Assembly (NCBI RefSeq): GCF_963855985.1
Contig: NC_087098.1
Span: 12,978,501 to 13,042,500, forward strand
Direction: 5' to 3'
DNA length: 64,000 nt
Source: Ostrinia nubilalis
Taxonomy: Eukaryota; Arthropoda; Insecta; Lepidoptera; Crambidae
Under the pieces are notes generated by a model. It searched no databases, had not been told where the DNA came from, and saw only the letters and a list, made by a program, of their open reading frames with translations. Below are positions 1 through 10,423 of this stretch, piece after piece (the stretch's first letter is position 1; each line of letters starts with the position of its first letter). Position numbers and translations under genes: made by a program.

Positions 1-790
1 CGGTTACGCGCGTTGAATTCCACCGCGTTTTATGAGGGTTAACTAATGCCGCCCGGGAATCCTTTTACCAGGTTTTGACATTAGTTCTGTTCGGTTTTAT
101 TGTTAATCCTAAGAGACTGGTTGGTTGGGAGACATAACATGTGCAAGGGATTGAGGTAACAAGCGATAATGATGCCACTAAGTATGAAGGTATCATCTTC
201 GTGCGAAGGTTGCGTGAACCAATGTTTAGTAGCAGATTATGTAAATAGTTATTTCTACGACTCACTCCGGGAGTATGGTACTTATTCTGAATTATCTGTA
301 CACCGATAATAATAATCTTAATAACCTACCTACCTACGACGAAGTAGGTAATGCTCGTATTAAGAAACTACACTCAGTTATGAATCGAATCAAGTCTATG
401 CTTGGGTTTAAGTCCGCGAGATTGTTAAGGAATAAAGTGTTCCCCCGATTCTACAAATAAAGCCCTATGGTGTTCGTTAATGGTACTTCCATTTCATGGT
501 CTCCAGTGGTTAGAAGGAGACCATAGATAACATAGACTGAGCATAAAATTAGGAAATCTTCTTACTAAAAAGCCTCTGGTGTGAAGTGTCGTGTGTGTCG
601 CTCATACATTTTGCATTCTCAAGTACAAATTTTATCATACATACATTTTTATGGACGCCATTGAGGATATGGATCTCATTAACACATTAATAACATCAGT
701 TTGCATGTCAAAGTTACTGAATTACATGGTGGAATGCAAATGCGTGTTAATGGCATATCTGAGTGTGGCCGAATGGACTGAACACGTCTA
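1..790. other. No recognised feature
   Basis: Both strands carry only short open frames of up to 66 codons, with no splice signals that bound them convincingly. A short run of TACC repeats near 326 and an AATAAA near 456 are the only notable strings. I see no gene and no identifiable element. Confidence 0.5.
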
Positions 791-1545
791 GTCCGCGCCA
801 ATAGAAACTGGCAATTTTTGCAACAAATAAAGTCAACTAACATTGATACAGCTGTCTACTAGCTATCTAATGTATCTGATGATATGAGTAAAACCATCTT
901 TATTTAATGTAAGAAAACTAAGGGACTACGTACATTATTGGGACGGCACAGAAGATCTTTAGGCATCCCTATATGCACACGCGTCTTTAGGTATGACTAT
1001 ATACAGGGTGTCCCGTAATGTAACGTCAAGCTAGAACTGGGTGTTAAGGCAAGTTATGCTGGTTATCAGAAAAATATAAAAAAAAATCTATGTGGCATAT
1101 TTTCAAAATAATGGGCATTTAAAAAAAATCCAAAATTTTTACTCCAGGTGACGGTCTTTTTACTCGTGTTGCCACAAATCTTCACTTTTTCCAAATTTTT
1201 TTTTGTTATGTAACCCTGAATAATGCTTCTCTAAATTGTTATCAAAATTACAAAACCAGCTGCTCCAACTTGGATGAAAAAAATACATTATTCCCAAAAA
1301 AAATTTCAAAATAAAAATTTTGCCTAGTTTAAACTGACTGTACTGAAAAAAAATTGTACTACGCGAGTGTGGCAAGTGACGTCATAATTTGGCGCATTTA
1401 GTAAGGATTCCAAAATGGTATAACACTTGGTAAATTCTTGCTGTAATTGTCGACAATTTTTGGTTTTTTGGAAATAATCCTGTTTTTAACTTTATCTACC
1501 TTGGTTAAAAGGTATGAGCGGGACGGAGAGGGCCATCTTACCAAG

Positions 1546-2116
1546 CAGGGATGTTATGGATATCCGTAACCGTAACCGAAACTATCGGATATCCGAAATA
1601 AAAAAATATCCATAACCGTAACCGAAACTGATTCAAAAGTTACGGATAGTTTCGGATAAAGGCGGAGTCTAAGGGTACAATTATTCCAAACTGCAAAACT
1701 CTATGAAATCTGCAGTATACACGCCGCAGCAGCAATGCCGCGCTGCCGATTTCATAGAGTTTTGCAGTTTGCGGTCTGCGGCCCGTCTTGGAATTGTACC
1801 TTAAATCTTAATATTTGTTACCAACTTGTCTGGCATTCCCTGGCACCATCTAATATGCCAGCCTGTTTAACCTTTATCATACATAGGTGTCCTCTTAGTT
1901 GGTACATAAAGTAGCTATGTGGGTCACGCAGCATCTTGCTATTTGAATTATACCTACATTTTTGAAATTCTAATAATTCCGTAACCGAAATTATCCGAAA
2001 CTTTCGGATAATCTGAAATGATTTCATATCCGTGACCGTAACCGAAACCGGTATAATATTATTGTAATATCCGTAACCGTATTCATAACCGAAACTTCAT
2101 ATCCTTATTATCCCTG
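1546..2116. mobile_element. hAT-type non-autonomous element nested in foldback A
   Basis: The element starts CAGGGATGTTATGGATAT and ends with the inverse of CAGGGATAATAAGGATAT. It is flanked by a perfect 8-bp direct repeat TTACCAAG at 1538-1545 and 2117-2124. CAGGG termini with an 8-bp duplication are the hallmark of hAT elements. Subterminal blocks at 1559-1660 and 1979-2105 are built from the motif ATCCGTAACCGTAACCGAAAC in both orientations. No transposase is encoded. Confidence 0.8.
1670..1803. mobile_element. Small hairpin element nested in the hAT-type element
   Basis: TAAGGGTACAATT at the left is mirrored by GGAATTGTACCTTAA at the right. Inside these, AACTGCAAAACTCTATGAAATC is repeated in inverse orientation. 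The flanks fit a 3-bp TAA/TTA target, as in PIF/Harbinger-type miniature elements. It is the third layer of insertion here. Confidence 0.55.
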
Positions 2117-2212
2117 TTACCAAGTACAAGTGCAGGCAGAGCAGGTAGTAACGGCGCGCACGCACGGGTGACTTTTGTCACAGTATGTCAACTACTAATG
2201 GTCATGGTGACA

Positions 2213-2255
2213 AAAGTTTCTGTGACTGACTGTACGGTAGTCAGTCACAGAAACT
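2213..2255. repeat. Perfect short hairpin in foldback A spacer
   Basis: GTTTCTGTGACTGAC and its exact reverse complement flank a 9-base loop containing TGTACGGTA. This belongs to the original spacer of foldback A, outside the hAT insertion. Confidence 0.6.
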
Positions 2256-3040
2256 TGAATTTTGGGCACATTAGAATAATAATTTTTAACCAAGGTAGAT
2301 AAAGTTAAAAACGGGATTATTTCCAAGAAACCAAAAATTGTCGACAATTACAGCAAGAATTTACCAAGTGTTATACCATTTTGGAATCCTTACTAAATGC
2401 GCCAAATTATGACGTCACATGCCACACTTGCGTAGTACTTTTTTTTTTCAGTACAGTCAGTTTAAACTAGACAAAAATTTTATTTTGAAATTTTTTTTGG
2501 GAATAATGTATTTTTTTCATCCAAGCTGGAGCAGCTGGTTTTGTAATTTTGATAACAATTTAGAGAAGCATTATTCAGGGTTACATAACAAAAAAAAAAT
2601 TTGGAAAAAGTGAAGATTTGTGGCAACACGAGTAAAATGACCGTCACCTGGAGTAGAAATTTTTGATTTTTTTTAAATGCCCATTATTTTGAAAATATGC
2701 CACATAGATTTTTTTTTATATTTTTCTGATAACCAGCACAACTTGCCTCAACACCCAGTTCCGGCTTGACGTTACATTACGGGACACCCTGTTTATATTC
2801 CTCCCGCGGCATCGTTAGGCATGCTGAAATGTGTCACGAATTCGTACGTGCAGTTGTGCCTCTTGATAACTGCCTTCCAGAATACCGAAGTATTCCTAGG
2901 CATGCCCTGGCATTAAATTTTAATATCATAGCAATTTCAATCGTAGTGTAAAAACTATAAAGTAGGTAAGTACATCATTACTCGTCCCCTAAAAATCCCT
3001 TGCCGTGCCGTCCCGACAATATGCGTCGTCCCTGACAGTC

Positions 3041-3113
3041 CCTGAAGTATCTTGGGGGAGGCCTTTGTCCAGCTGTAGTGGATGTCATTTGGCTGCAACA
3101 AACGAACGAACAT
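3041..3113 (+). mobile_element. Retroposon 3' end (RTE-like), (CGAA)n-tail subfamily
   Basis: The sequence CTTGGGGGAGGCCTTTGTCC, then TGTAGTGGATGTCATTTGGC and an AACGAACGAAC tail, matches the 3' end of the non-LTR element seen intact in frame at 42,456-42,736. Only the last codons and the tail remain. Confidence 0.75.
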
Positions 3114-3424
3114 CCTTAAACGTCTGGAATAGCAATAAAGAATTTAGTTGAACAAAATTGTCGGTTTCTATTGGCGCGGGTTATAGACGTAAATCATTGG
3201 GGAAAGCTTAATGCGTGCTCGTGCATGAGTGGAGTTGAGAGGTATAGCGCTAAGTTTGCATAACTTGGAATAGTGTTTTGGAATAGGAGATGTTTTAGTA
3301 CGAGATATACTTGCTTACAAGGTTGGTGGCCGCGACTTTGGCGCGTAGATTAGAAAAAAATACAGTAATGTACTATTTTGATGCAGCCAGCAAAATCAAG
3401 TAAAATATTTTTGCCTATGTACTA

Positions 3425-3478
3425 TGTAGTTGCATTAGGTGCTATTTTGCAACAAATATGTACTGTCGACTATGAGCA
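3425..3478 (+). repeat. Dispersed 'gcTATTTTGCAAC' repeat, copy 1
   Basis: GCATTAGGTGCTATTTTGCA followed by TGTACTGTCGACTATG recurs, diverged, at 5813-5862, 10,225-10,265, 51,925-51,985 and in reverse near 58,590-58,625. It is a short dispersed family of unknown nature. Confidence 0.45.
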
Positions 3479-3667
3479 ACATCAGAATCCATCTAGTACA
3501 TTTTGCGGGAAGGAGTAGGTATCAAATATCTGTGTTTCGTTTTTATACTCGTAATATTTTAACTTCTAGTCGACCTAGCAAACGTTGTTTTGCATCTACA
3601 TATATGCCTATAGGTAAGGGAAAGATAAGCAACCAAATCATGTAGAGTACCTAGTTTTTAGTACCTA

Positions 3668-3718
3668 TATCAAAAATCAAAATCAAAAAATATTTATTAC
3701 CCTTCACAATTTAGGTAC
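3668..3718 (-). mobile_element. LINE-like 3' tail (minus)
   Basis: Read on the minus strand, the segment gives TTGTGAAGGGTAATAAATAT then TTTTTTGATTTTGATTTTTG. This resembles the tail at 15,360-15,414 (AATAAAATATTTTTGATTTT), a common non-LTR retrotransposon terminus in Lepidoptera. Confidence 0.45.
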
Positions 3719-5104
3719 ACTATATCAGCTCAGGGTCGCTTAACTTTCATGGATGGTTACGTTTAGTGTTATCAACACGACAAATGATGTAGATATAACC
3801 TATCCCTAAAATTTGGTTGCTAACCCAGTAGCTTATACAAACTAGATTTAACTGGATAGGCAATGAAAGCTTGAGGTACCTAAATGAAGAGTTAGAAATA
3901 TTTATGAATATGAACTATAGTTTCCCTGATACGGTTTTGGTCGCGAACTTGAAGAATATTATTTATTTCATCATCATCATGCGAATCAACATGGATATTT
4001 AACATTTATATCAATCGTATTGCCATTTATTTCCAACAAAGAACTCTTTGATCAAACGTTCCATGATATCTCAACTGAATTTCCATATAACGTAACTTTT
4101 TTACATCTAATTTGAATCCAAACAATGAGAAAAACAGACCGTAGACTACCAGTGTTGACATCTTGATGCTGAATCTGTATGAGTGGGTGGCTTCGTACAT
4201 ATTCATATCAGCATTGTCTGTAGAACGTTAAAATCCTTTCGTTGCTGGTGCAACTATTTTTACGACTCGCTTGCTTTTGCCATTTTTATTTAATAGCAGA
4301 TGCTAAAATAAAGTGTTGTTATGATTTTGGAGAGGATTTTTAGAGTATTTTTCTATTCCAAAATTCTGAATGAGTATGTACCTGAGATAATTAAACTTGC
4401 AGTAGCCTTCAAAGACCGTCCTAATGGTTTTTACTTGGTACAGTTGACTCCAAAGAATATTTCCACAAAGAATGCAAAAATTTTCAAGTATACTCGATAC
4501 TAATTTACTGGGAAAATAAGCCTTTGAAGAGCATTCTTAGCTCGTTTAGTTAATTATTTATTTATATCTGTTTCTTGCAAAGCCTGGTAGTGACAAACGT
4601 TTCAAGAAAGGGTGAATACAAGAAACAGCACTAAGTGCCAAGTTAATAAAGAATGCAATCAAGATTGCTTGTTTTTTTGTAATTTAACAGAGAATAACAG
4701 CAAAAACTACATTTCTTTATATTTCTGAACTTTAATTATGAGCACACGACTTAATTAAACTTGCTTGTAACAAAAAATGGTTCTAATGGGAAACACGTTT
4801 CGAAGTCAACATTCCTGCCTGCACTTCCGCGGTTTGTGGTCACGTACTTTGCTCATATTTTAAAATTAGATGAAAGAAGGTTTAATATTATTTTCCCTTG
4901 AAATTTTACGGCTCTTTATTTTAAGTATGATAGAGAATTTTCAGCAAATGCATGCCTCTCTTTGTCTTTTGTTTTATAGGCATTTGGATAAATTCAGACA
5001 AACAGTGCTTCATACCTTGGCTTGATACGAGAAGTGATTCTTTCAACCATGTAGGCAAAGTTGATCGATGGAATAACAGTGGTTACTTCAATGTATGTAA
5101 GGAA

Positions 5105-5312
5105 AAATCGTAGAGCTGATGGCCGTTGGAGTAGAAAAGTTCTCGAGTGGCGATCACGGGCCCGAAGACGTAGTGTGGGTAGATTGACCCACGATCTGTA
5201 GAAGGTCGCGGAAAGTACCTGGATACAGGCAGCGCAGGACCGGTCGTTTTAGAAGTCCATGGGGGGAGGCCTCTGTCTAGCAGCAGCCATTTGGCTGAAA
5301 CTGAAACGAAGG
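5105..5312 (+). mobile_element. Decayed RTE-like retrotransposon 3' fragment
   Basis: On the plus strand the fragment reads, with frameshifts, through the C-terminal coding region (GRW, VLEW, RSV, WTQAAQDRS-like) into GGGGGGAGGCCTCTGTCTAG and ATTTGGCTGAAAC. It aligns by eye with the better copy at 42,440-42,736, but lacks intact codons. Confidence 0.75.
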
Positions 5313-5812
5313 ATGAAAATGTATAAAGTTACGATTTTGCCCTGCTGACTTTACATCTAACGCACACTGATCAATTAGCGTGCCAATTAAGAACGCCATT
5401 AATTCAGTTTTGTAGTTCTAGTTTACTGTCACTTTACGACTCAAGAGCGATAAAGTTTTAATATTTGTTGTAGGTATAAATGCCCCAACAATTTTCGTTT
5501 AGTAGTTAGAAAGATTTTGTTATGTATTTATAGTTTCTATAAGTTAGAGTGAGACGAAACAAAAGTTTTCAGTTTTGTCTCATCGTGATCATCAGAAACT
5601 TACTATAAAAGTAGTAGTTTATATTTCTAAAGTATTTTTTCTCTTGTCAAATTCTTTATCTGTTTGTCTCTATCATAAATAGATCAGCCTGGCAGGATGC
5701 GCGTCGTGATATATTATACATACTTTATCGACGTCAAAATGTTTGGGCAAAATCGATAAAATGGCGTGATAGTCGCTTATCCTACAGGCGTCATATCATC
5801 TATGGCATTTTA

Positions 5813-5862
5813 GTGATTGCATTAAGTGCTATTTTGCAACATTACGTAATTATAGTCTGTCG
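5813..5862 (+). repeat. Dispersed 'gcTATTTTGCAAC' repeat, copy 2
   Basis: GCATTAAGTGCTATTTTGCA followed by a TAGTCTGTCGA string matches the 3425-3478 copy. Confidence 0.4.
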
Positions 5863-5927
5863 AAAGTCCTAAAGCGCAAAGCAAAACAATACAGCGACAC
5901 GAGTCAAGCGTCAAAGCGTACCTGTAT

Positions 5928-6010
5928 TCATTACAGGTGACCTGCTTCAGTGCGAGCGTTGAAGTCGCCGAGGGCTTTCCGGCCCGGCGCGTGGCGCATA
6001 TTGCTCAGCT
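5928..6010 (+). repeat. GC-richer repeat, first of a diverged pair
   Basis: GTATTCATTACAGGTGACCT through CTTTCCGGCCCGGCGCGTGG is matched, about 70% by eye, by 6490-6575. No coding sense or family was recognised. Both copies stand out from the AT-rich surroundings by G+C content. Confidence 0.35.
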
Positions 6011-6298
6011 ACGTTTCTGTTTGACTGTACATATTTCTATGGAAGTTAAATGATAAAGATTGATGGCGTAATTTTAGGAGTTGCTTTAAGTTAAATTGAT
6101 TTCTTTTTAAAGATTCGCTTTCTAGCTTATTCCCATTTACCTACTCATTATTATCGTCCTTACTCCACTGCACCAGTACGAACCTCTCTAACTTACTTAT
6201 TAGAGGCGAAAGGAGGATTTGGGCACTCTTTTGTATTTACAAATTCTTTGTGAAAAAAATCAACAAAGATTATAATAAACAAATTATAACCTCAAGAA

Positions 6299-6411
6299 GC
6301 ATGTCAGGAAGGCGCTGGACGCAGACCGCTACCAATCGATCAACATGGTAATTATTGGGGGAGACTATGTTTAGCAGTGGAAATCCTATGGCTGAAATGA
6401 TGATGATGATG
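6299..6411 (+). mobile_element. Truncated RTE-like insertion with 11-bp target duplication
   Basis: A 3' end of the 'CCTATGGCTGA' subfamily with a (GAT)n tail is bounded by AACCTCAAGAA at 6288-6298 and 6412-6422. The exact duplication defines both ends of the insertion and shows target-primed integration of a strongly 5'-truncated copy. Confidence 0.85.
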
Positions 6412-6489
6412 AACCTCAAGAAACACTTGACAAATGACGATAAGCCCAACTGTTTCTATAAAACTTAAGAAAACAATACAGGTCGAGCG

Positions 6490-6575
6490 AGAGCCGTATT
6501 CTTTTCCAGGTGACTTGCCGCGCAAGTGCGAAGTCTTGTCGGGTCCGATGCCTTTCCGTCCTGGTGCGCTTCGAT
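6490..6575 (+). repeat. GC-richer repeat, second of the pair
   Basis: GTATTCTTTTCCAGGTGACT through GCCTTTCCGTCCTGGTGCGC is the diverged partner of 5928-6010. Confidence 0.35.
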
Positions 6576-6615
6576 TTATTGCTTACAGTTCAGATGACTA
6601 ATATTTCTCTTTTGG

Positions 6616-6705
6616 TACAGTCGACAGCACATCGAGCTAAATACAGTCGTAATAAAGGCTGTTTTGCAGTGAATTTGTATAGTCTGAAATGTGCTGTCGA
6701 GTGTA
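6616..6705. mobile_element. Short TA-flanked MITE
   Basis: Inverted ends TACAGTCGACAGCACAT and ATGTGCTGTCGAGTGTA enclose about 55 bp. The TA at each end suits a Tc1/mariner-type non-autonomous element. The CAGTC start is shared with elements at 14,018 and 30,618. Confidence 0.6.
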
Positions 6706-7301
6706 GAACAGCGAAATAATAAAGTGATTCTAAGACCTGAATTTTATGAGTTGAGTCTTGAGACTTCGGCAGGGTCAGGCGCAAATCACTGGTCCCATAT
6801 TTATTTAGGTTATAGATTTTCTTGACTATTAATTAAATGTAAGGCAACATAATATTATTTTGATCTATTAATTAAACACCTACACATAATAATATAATAT
6901 CACAACAAAATGGTCGGGTAAACATACACTCGAGAAAATTGTTTTGGAAGACAAATAACTTTATCGAGTCAAAGAGTTTCCATGAGTACTTACCTAACTC
7001 AACAACATTATTTTCTCAAGAAGTTAGCACAGAAATTGTATTTATATTGAAGTTAAGCTTGATATTAAAATTTAAACACAAAGAGAATTCTCAAGGAGCT
7101 TATTCCGGTTGCCTATTTCAAAGTAATTCACAGTAGTAGATACAATTTTATACACTTTACCCTTCTTGATTTATTTAGGCTATTAACTGAAGATTTTGTT
7201 TCAACTTTTTCGAGTTCTTAGTTTCAAATTAATCAGTGAAGGAAGGTTGTTTTCAGCTTTTGCGCCAAAATAAAATTAATTTTGTTGTTTATTTCCTTCA
7301 G
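6706..7301. other. No recognised feature
   Basis: AT-rich sequence with short random frames only. It ends in a pyrimidine-rich stretch that forms the possible acceptor at 7301. Confidence 0.45.
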
Positions 7302-7433
7302 GGGCATTCTTTTGGAACATTGACTTTAAAGGTTGAATTCGGACAGAAACCCGTGGGAATCCAGCGTGAAATTGTTCACTTTGGTAGATCGAGGTATTGC
7401 CGTGGACTAAGGAAGATTTATTTCAACCGGTAG
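7302..7433 (+). CDS. Possible terminal exon, unassigned
   Basis: A good 3' splice acceptor (GTTTATTTCCTTCAG) ends at 7301. From there a phase-0 frame runs 43 codons to TAG at 7431-7433, beginning GHSFGTLTLKVEFGQ and ending RKIYFNR. Codon composition is less AT-biased than that of neighbouring frames, and this is the only reason to list it. No domain is recognised and no upstream partner exon was found. A chance match to an acceptor is entirely possible. Confidence 0.15.
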   Translation, partial: GHSFGTLTLKVEFGQKPVGIQREIVHFGRSRYCRGLRKIYFNR

Positions 7434-8164
7434 CTTTTTATTATTTCTTTTACTTTAAATTTAAAATGTCAGTAAGTACTTACCTACATTTTCAATGTAA
7501 TAAGCAATGGAAATCTTCTCCAACCTGTTTGACTAGAGCGTGGAAGTGGAAAATCCTGCCTTTGCCTGTGGCAAATAAGAAAGGGTCGGGACTAAATGAC
7601 CTGACGACGATGACAATGATGACGACAGTGAAAAATGGACATGATATGAGTATAATTAGCAATTTTAATGCTGTGGTCCATTTTTTCCTTGACCTTTCAA
7701 GGGTTATTTCCAGCTCACCTATTTTTAATCATTTATATTCATTCCAATCTGATTACGCCCCCGGATGTATGAATATTTCATTAAACAGATAGGAATTATT
7801 GATGAATGATTTAGTAAACATTTATTTTCATAAAAACGCCCAGTTTTCCAGTTGTCTGAGTCATTTAGAGAAGACATCGAACATAATTCAAATAACATGT
7901 TTTTTCCTTTAAAACTTACATAATAAGGTTTACAAAGACTTTTAAGCAAGTACTAACCAACTAAGTACATAGATAGTACAGTACTAGACTGTGTTGCTAG
8001 GCTTATACCTAAACGAGATTTAGCGATGTAAAATGTGTCTTTTTAGACACCTCGCAAACAATTTCGTAACAACCAAGCGTAGTTTAAAAAGCTCAAACGA
8101 TAAAACGTGTTTTTGAGCTTACTTGTTGTGATACAAAATGATAGGTTTTAAATCTAGAAATTAT
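7434..8164. other. No recognised feature
   Basis: Frames on both strands (7397-7792 plus, 7725-7949 minus) look like chance openings: no family resemblance, biased toward A/T-rich codons, no splice support. Confidence 0.45.
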
Positions 8165-9220
8165 ACAGTGTGTCCGGGCATGTAGTGATCAAACTTTAAA
8201 GGCGTAATCTATGAACAATTTTATCGATGAAAATACTTCAAATTTGGGGCTTGACCCATTTCTCGAAAAATTACATCGATTTAAGTTTTTAATTTTTAGT
8301 TTACACCTATTCTTTAAAAAAACAAGTGAAAGCGTGGGTAGCTTAACATTAATAGGCAAATATTTTATATCATGCGATAGCCAATAAAATTATCTATTAG
8401 TAGAAGAAGAAAACAGACACAAATTTCATACATTTTATGGGAGTAAGAATGGATTGAATTAGAAAAATACATTACTTTTTTCACTTCTTTTTCAGTTATT
8501 TTCCAACACAAGAAAAACCAGGTCGTTAAGGTATGTTTTATTTGCATTGTATTATTAGTATTTGAGCTATTCTACAAAAATAATGTAAATTTATTAGTCT
8601 ACGTCTATTAGTTTCGACGTGATTGTTGAACAAAGATACCCCTTCCCAGCGGTTTCCATAGCGCACGCGACATCCGAAAATGCACTGCCTGAAAGAATCA
8701 CACAACCTACGAGTATTCCGATTACTATGGAAACCGCTGGGAAGGGGTATCTTTGTTCAACAATTACGTCGAAACTAATAGACGTAGACTAATAAATTTA
8801 CATTCATTTTGTAGAATAGCTCAAATACTAAAAATACAATGCAAATAAAACATACCTTAACGACCTGGTTTTTCTTGTGTTGGAAAATAACTGAAAAAGA
8901 AGTGAAAAAAGTAATGTATTTTTCTAATTCAATCCATTCTTACTCCCATAAAATGTATGAAATTTGTGTGTGTTTTCTTCTTCAACTAATAGATAATTTT
9001 ATTGGCTATCGCATGATATAAAATATTTGCATATTAATGTTAAGCTACCCACACTTTCATTTGTTTTTTAAAGAAGAGGTGTAAACTAAAAATTAAAAAC
9101 TTACATCGATGTAATTTTTCGAGAAATGGGTCAGGCCCCAAATTTGAAGTATTTTTATCGATAAAATTGTCCCTAGATTTTGCCCTTAAAGTTTGATCAC
9201 TACAAGCCCGGACACACTGT
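8165..9220. mobile_element. Foldback element B, about 497-bp arms, TA flanks
   Basis: The left arm 8165-8661 starts ACAGTGTGTCCGGGC, and the right arm 8725-9220 is its inverse. Only a 63-bp spacer separates them. The innermost arm sequence CCCTTCCCAGCGGTTTCC is exact. Each arm carries the same 60-codon frame in mirror image (8365-8547 minus, 8839-9021 plus) differing at a single residue, which shows arm identity in the high nineties. Outside the CAGTG ends both flanks read TA. It encodes no transposase. It is probably a non-autonomous Tc1/mariner-type or unclassified foldback. Confidence 0.85.
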
Positions 9221-9967
9221 ATAAATCTAAATTCATGCGATACGATATTGTTTTTGTGTTGTGTGTAAATGTTTATTTTTCATCGTAACTATAAAAAATG
9301 TGTATATTTTACTTTAATATCGCCTGTTATTTAGCATTATTACTGTTTTTATTTTATCAGGATATACCGCTTAGTTTAAAAGTTATTACGTTTTCTTTAC
9401 AATAAGTAATTGGAAGAAAAAAAATTCTATAATTTTTTTTAAAAAAATCTCAAAAATTTTTTGACCTCTTTTTTGTCGATAAAAATAGGTCTAGTTTCAT
9501 CTATTTTCATACGTACACTTTAACGTGACTCACACTGTATATACTTAATACAACGTAGATTAATGTAGAATCCAAGCCCAAAATCGGTATTTAATTTTAT
9601 TTTAAATCTAAGTTCTAAAACCAACCGAAACCAACAAACTTTCAGTTAGAAAAACAAAAGAACTGCAATTAATGTATACCTACTCTGGAATAGAAACAGT
9701 TTGCTTTCTTTTGTGCACTTTTTGTTTCTAGCAATCTAAACAGACTTTTCATGTTTCTAGCTGTAATTATATTAACAGACTTTTCAATCTTTACAAACCA
9801 AGAGAGGGATGGATCTCCCATCCTCATGGATTTGTTTTTATTATGTTTGGTTTTCAATTTATTCAAAGTTCAAAGAATTTGTAGGATAGGTATAATAAGA
9901 CACTTGGATGCCAAATGTTTTGCTGCTTACTTATTCTCATTTCATAAATTAGCAACAGCAAAACAAT
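9221..9967. other. No gene; partial similarity to element ends
   Basis: AT-rich DNA. Near 9515-9540 the string ACTTTAACGTGACTCACACT then GTATA resembles the right end of foldback B and may be another element's terminus, but no partner end was found. Short frames at 9669-9866 and 9751-9987 are antisense to each other and unremarkable. Confidence 0.4.
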
Positions 9968-10198
9968 CGCAGATTCACCAATCGTAGAACTGACACCCGA
10001 TGGGGCAGGGTTCTGGAATGGAGGCCGCGTACCGGAAAACGCAGCGTGGGACGTCCACCCACAAGGTGGACTGACGACCTGATAAAGGTAGTAGGAAGGC
10101 GCTGGATGCAGGCCGCTACAAACCGTGTGATGTGGAAGTCATTGGGGAGGCCTATGTTCAGCAGTGGACGTCCTATGGCTGAAACGATGATGATGATG
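9968..10198 (+). mobile_element. RTE-like 3' fragment, (GAT)n-tail subfamily
   Basis: The copy reads CGATGGGGCAGGGTTCTGGA through GAAGGCGCTGGATGCAGGCC to CAGCAGTGGACGTCCTATGG, then GATGATGATG. AAAACAAT at 9960-9967 and 10,199-10,206 may be its target duplication. Codons for the C-terminus (LEWRPRTGKRSVG-like) are recognisable but frame-disrupted. Confidence 0.85.
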
Positions 10199-10224
10199 AA
10201 AACAATTTAAACAATAAGGCTTCT

Positions 10225-10265
10225 AACGTAGTTGTAATAAACACTATTTTGCGACCAAAATGTAG
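10225..10265 (+). repeat. Dispersed 'TATTTTGCgAC' repeat, copy 3
   Basis: GTAGTTGTAATAAACACTAT then TTTGCGACCAAAATGTAGAG is a diverged copy of the 3425-3478 family. Confidence 0.3.
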
Positions 10266-10423
10266 AGCCCGATGTGCCATCGTCCGTCAACCGCACACAC
10301 CTTGTATGCTAGCTTACATTTCAATTCACTGTGGCCACCTTAATTAACGTGCTACGGCAATACGTTACTTGAATATTGGTACAGTTAACTGTCAAAATGT
10401 TACAGCTACCCGCTCTTTATCAG

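Larger units (their letters stand above)
1003..2792. mobile_element. Foldback element A, 508-bp near-identical arms
   Basis: The left arm 1003-1510 begins ACAGGGTGTCCCGTAATG and is repeated in inverse orientation as the right arm 2284-2792. By eye about 20 mismatches separate the arms, roughly 96% identity. The 773-bp spacer has been enlarged by a nested hAT-type element. No clean target duplication is visible (flanks ctatat and ttatat are only similar). Mirrored open frames in the arms (1160-1375 minus, 2419-2613 plus) are the same sequence read twice and resemble no transposase. It is a non-autonomous DNA transposon or foldback element of unknown superfamily. Confidence 0.85.
793..3179. repeat. 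Diverged outer inverted repeat around foldback A
   Basis: CCGCGCCAATAGAAAC at 793-808 is matched exactly in reverse complement at 3164-3179. A second inverted match pairs the GGGACGGCAC region near 940-949 with 3005-3014. The segments between are only patchily similar, and the right side has gained a retroposon tail at 3041-3113. This suggests that the younger foldback at 1003-2792 landed inside an older, decayed palindromic element. Two short matches are the whole basis. Confidence 0.35.
3182..5092. other. No gene; one repeat tail inside
   Basis: No recognisable gene. A 60-codon frame at 4321-4503 has no family resemblance. The region is AT-rich with scattered AATAAA strings; the only identified items are the retroposon tail near 3668 and a dispersed repeat string near 3425. 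Confidence 0.5.

Noticed and set aside
1160..2613. Mirrored open frames in foldback A (and likewise in B and C) as candidate genes
   Set aside because: They are identical because the arms are copies. They have no domain, no good start context and lie in non-autonomous elements.
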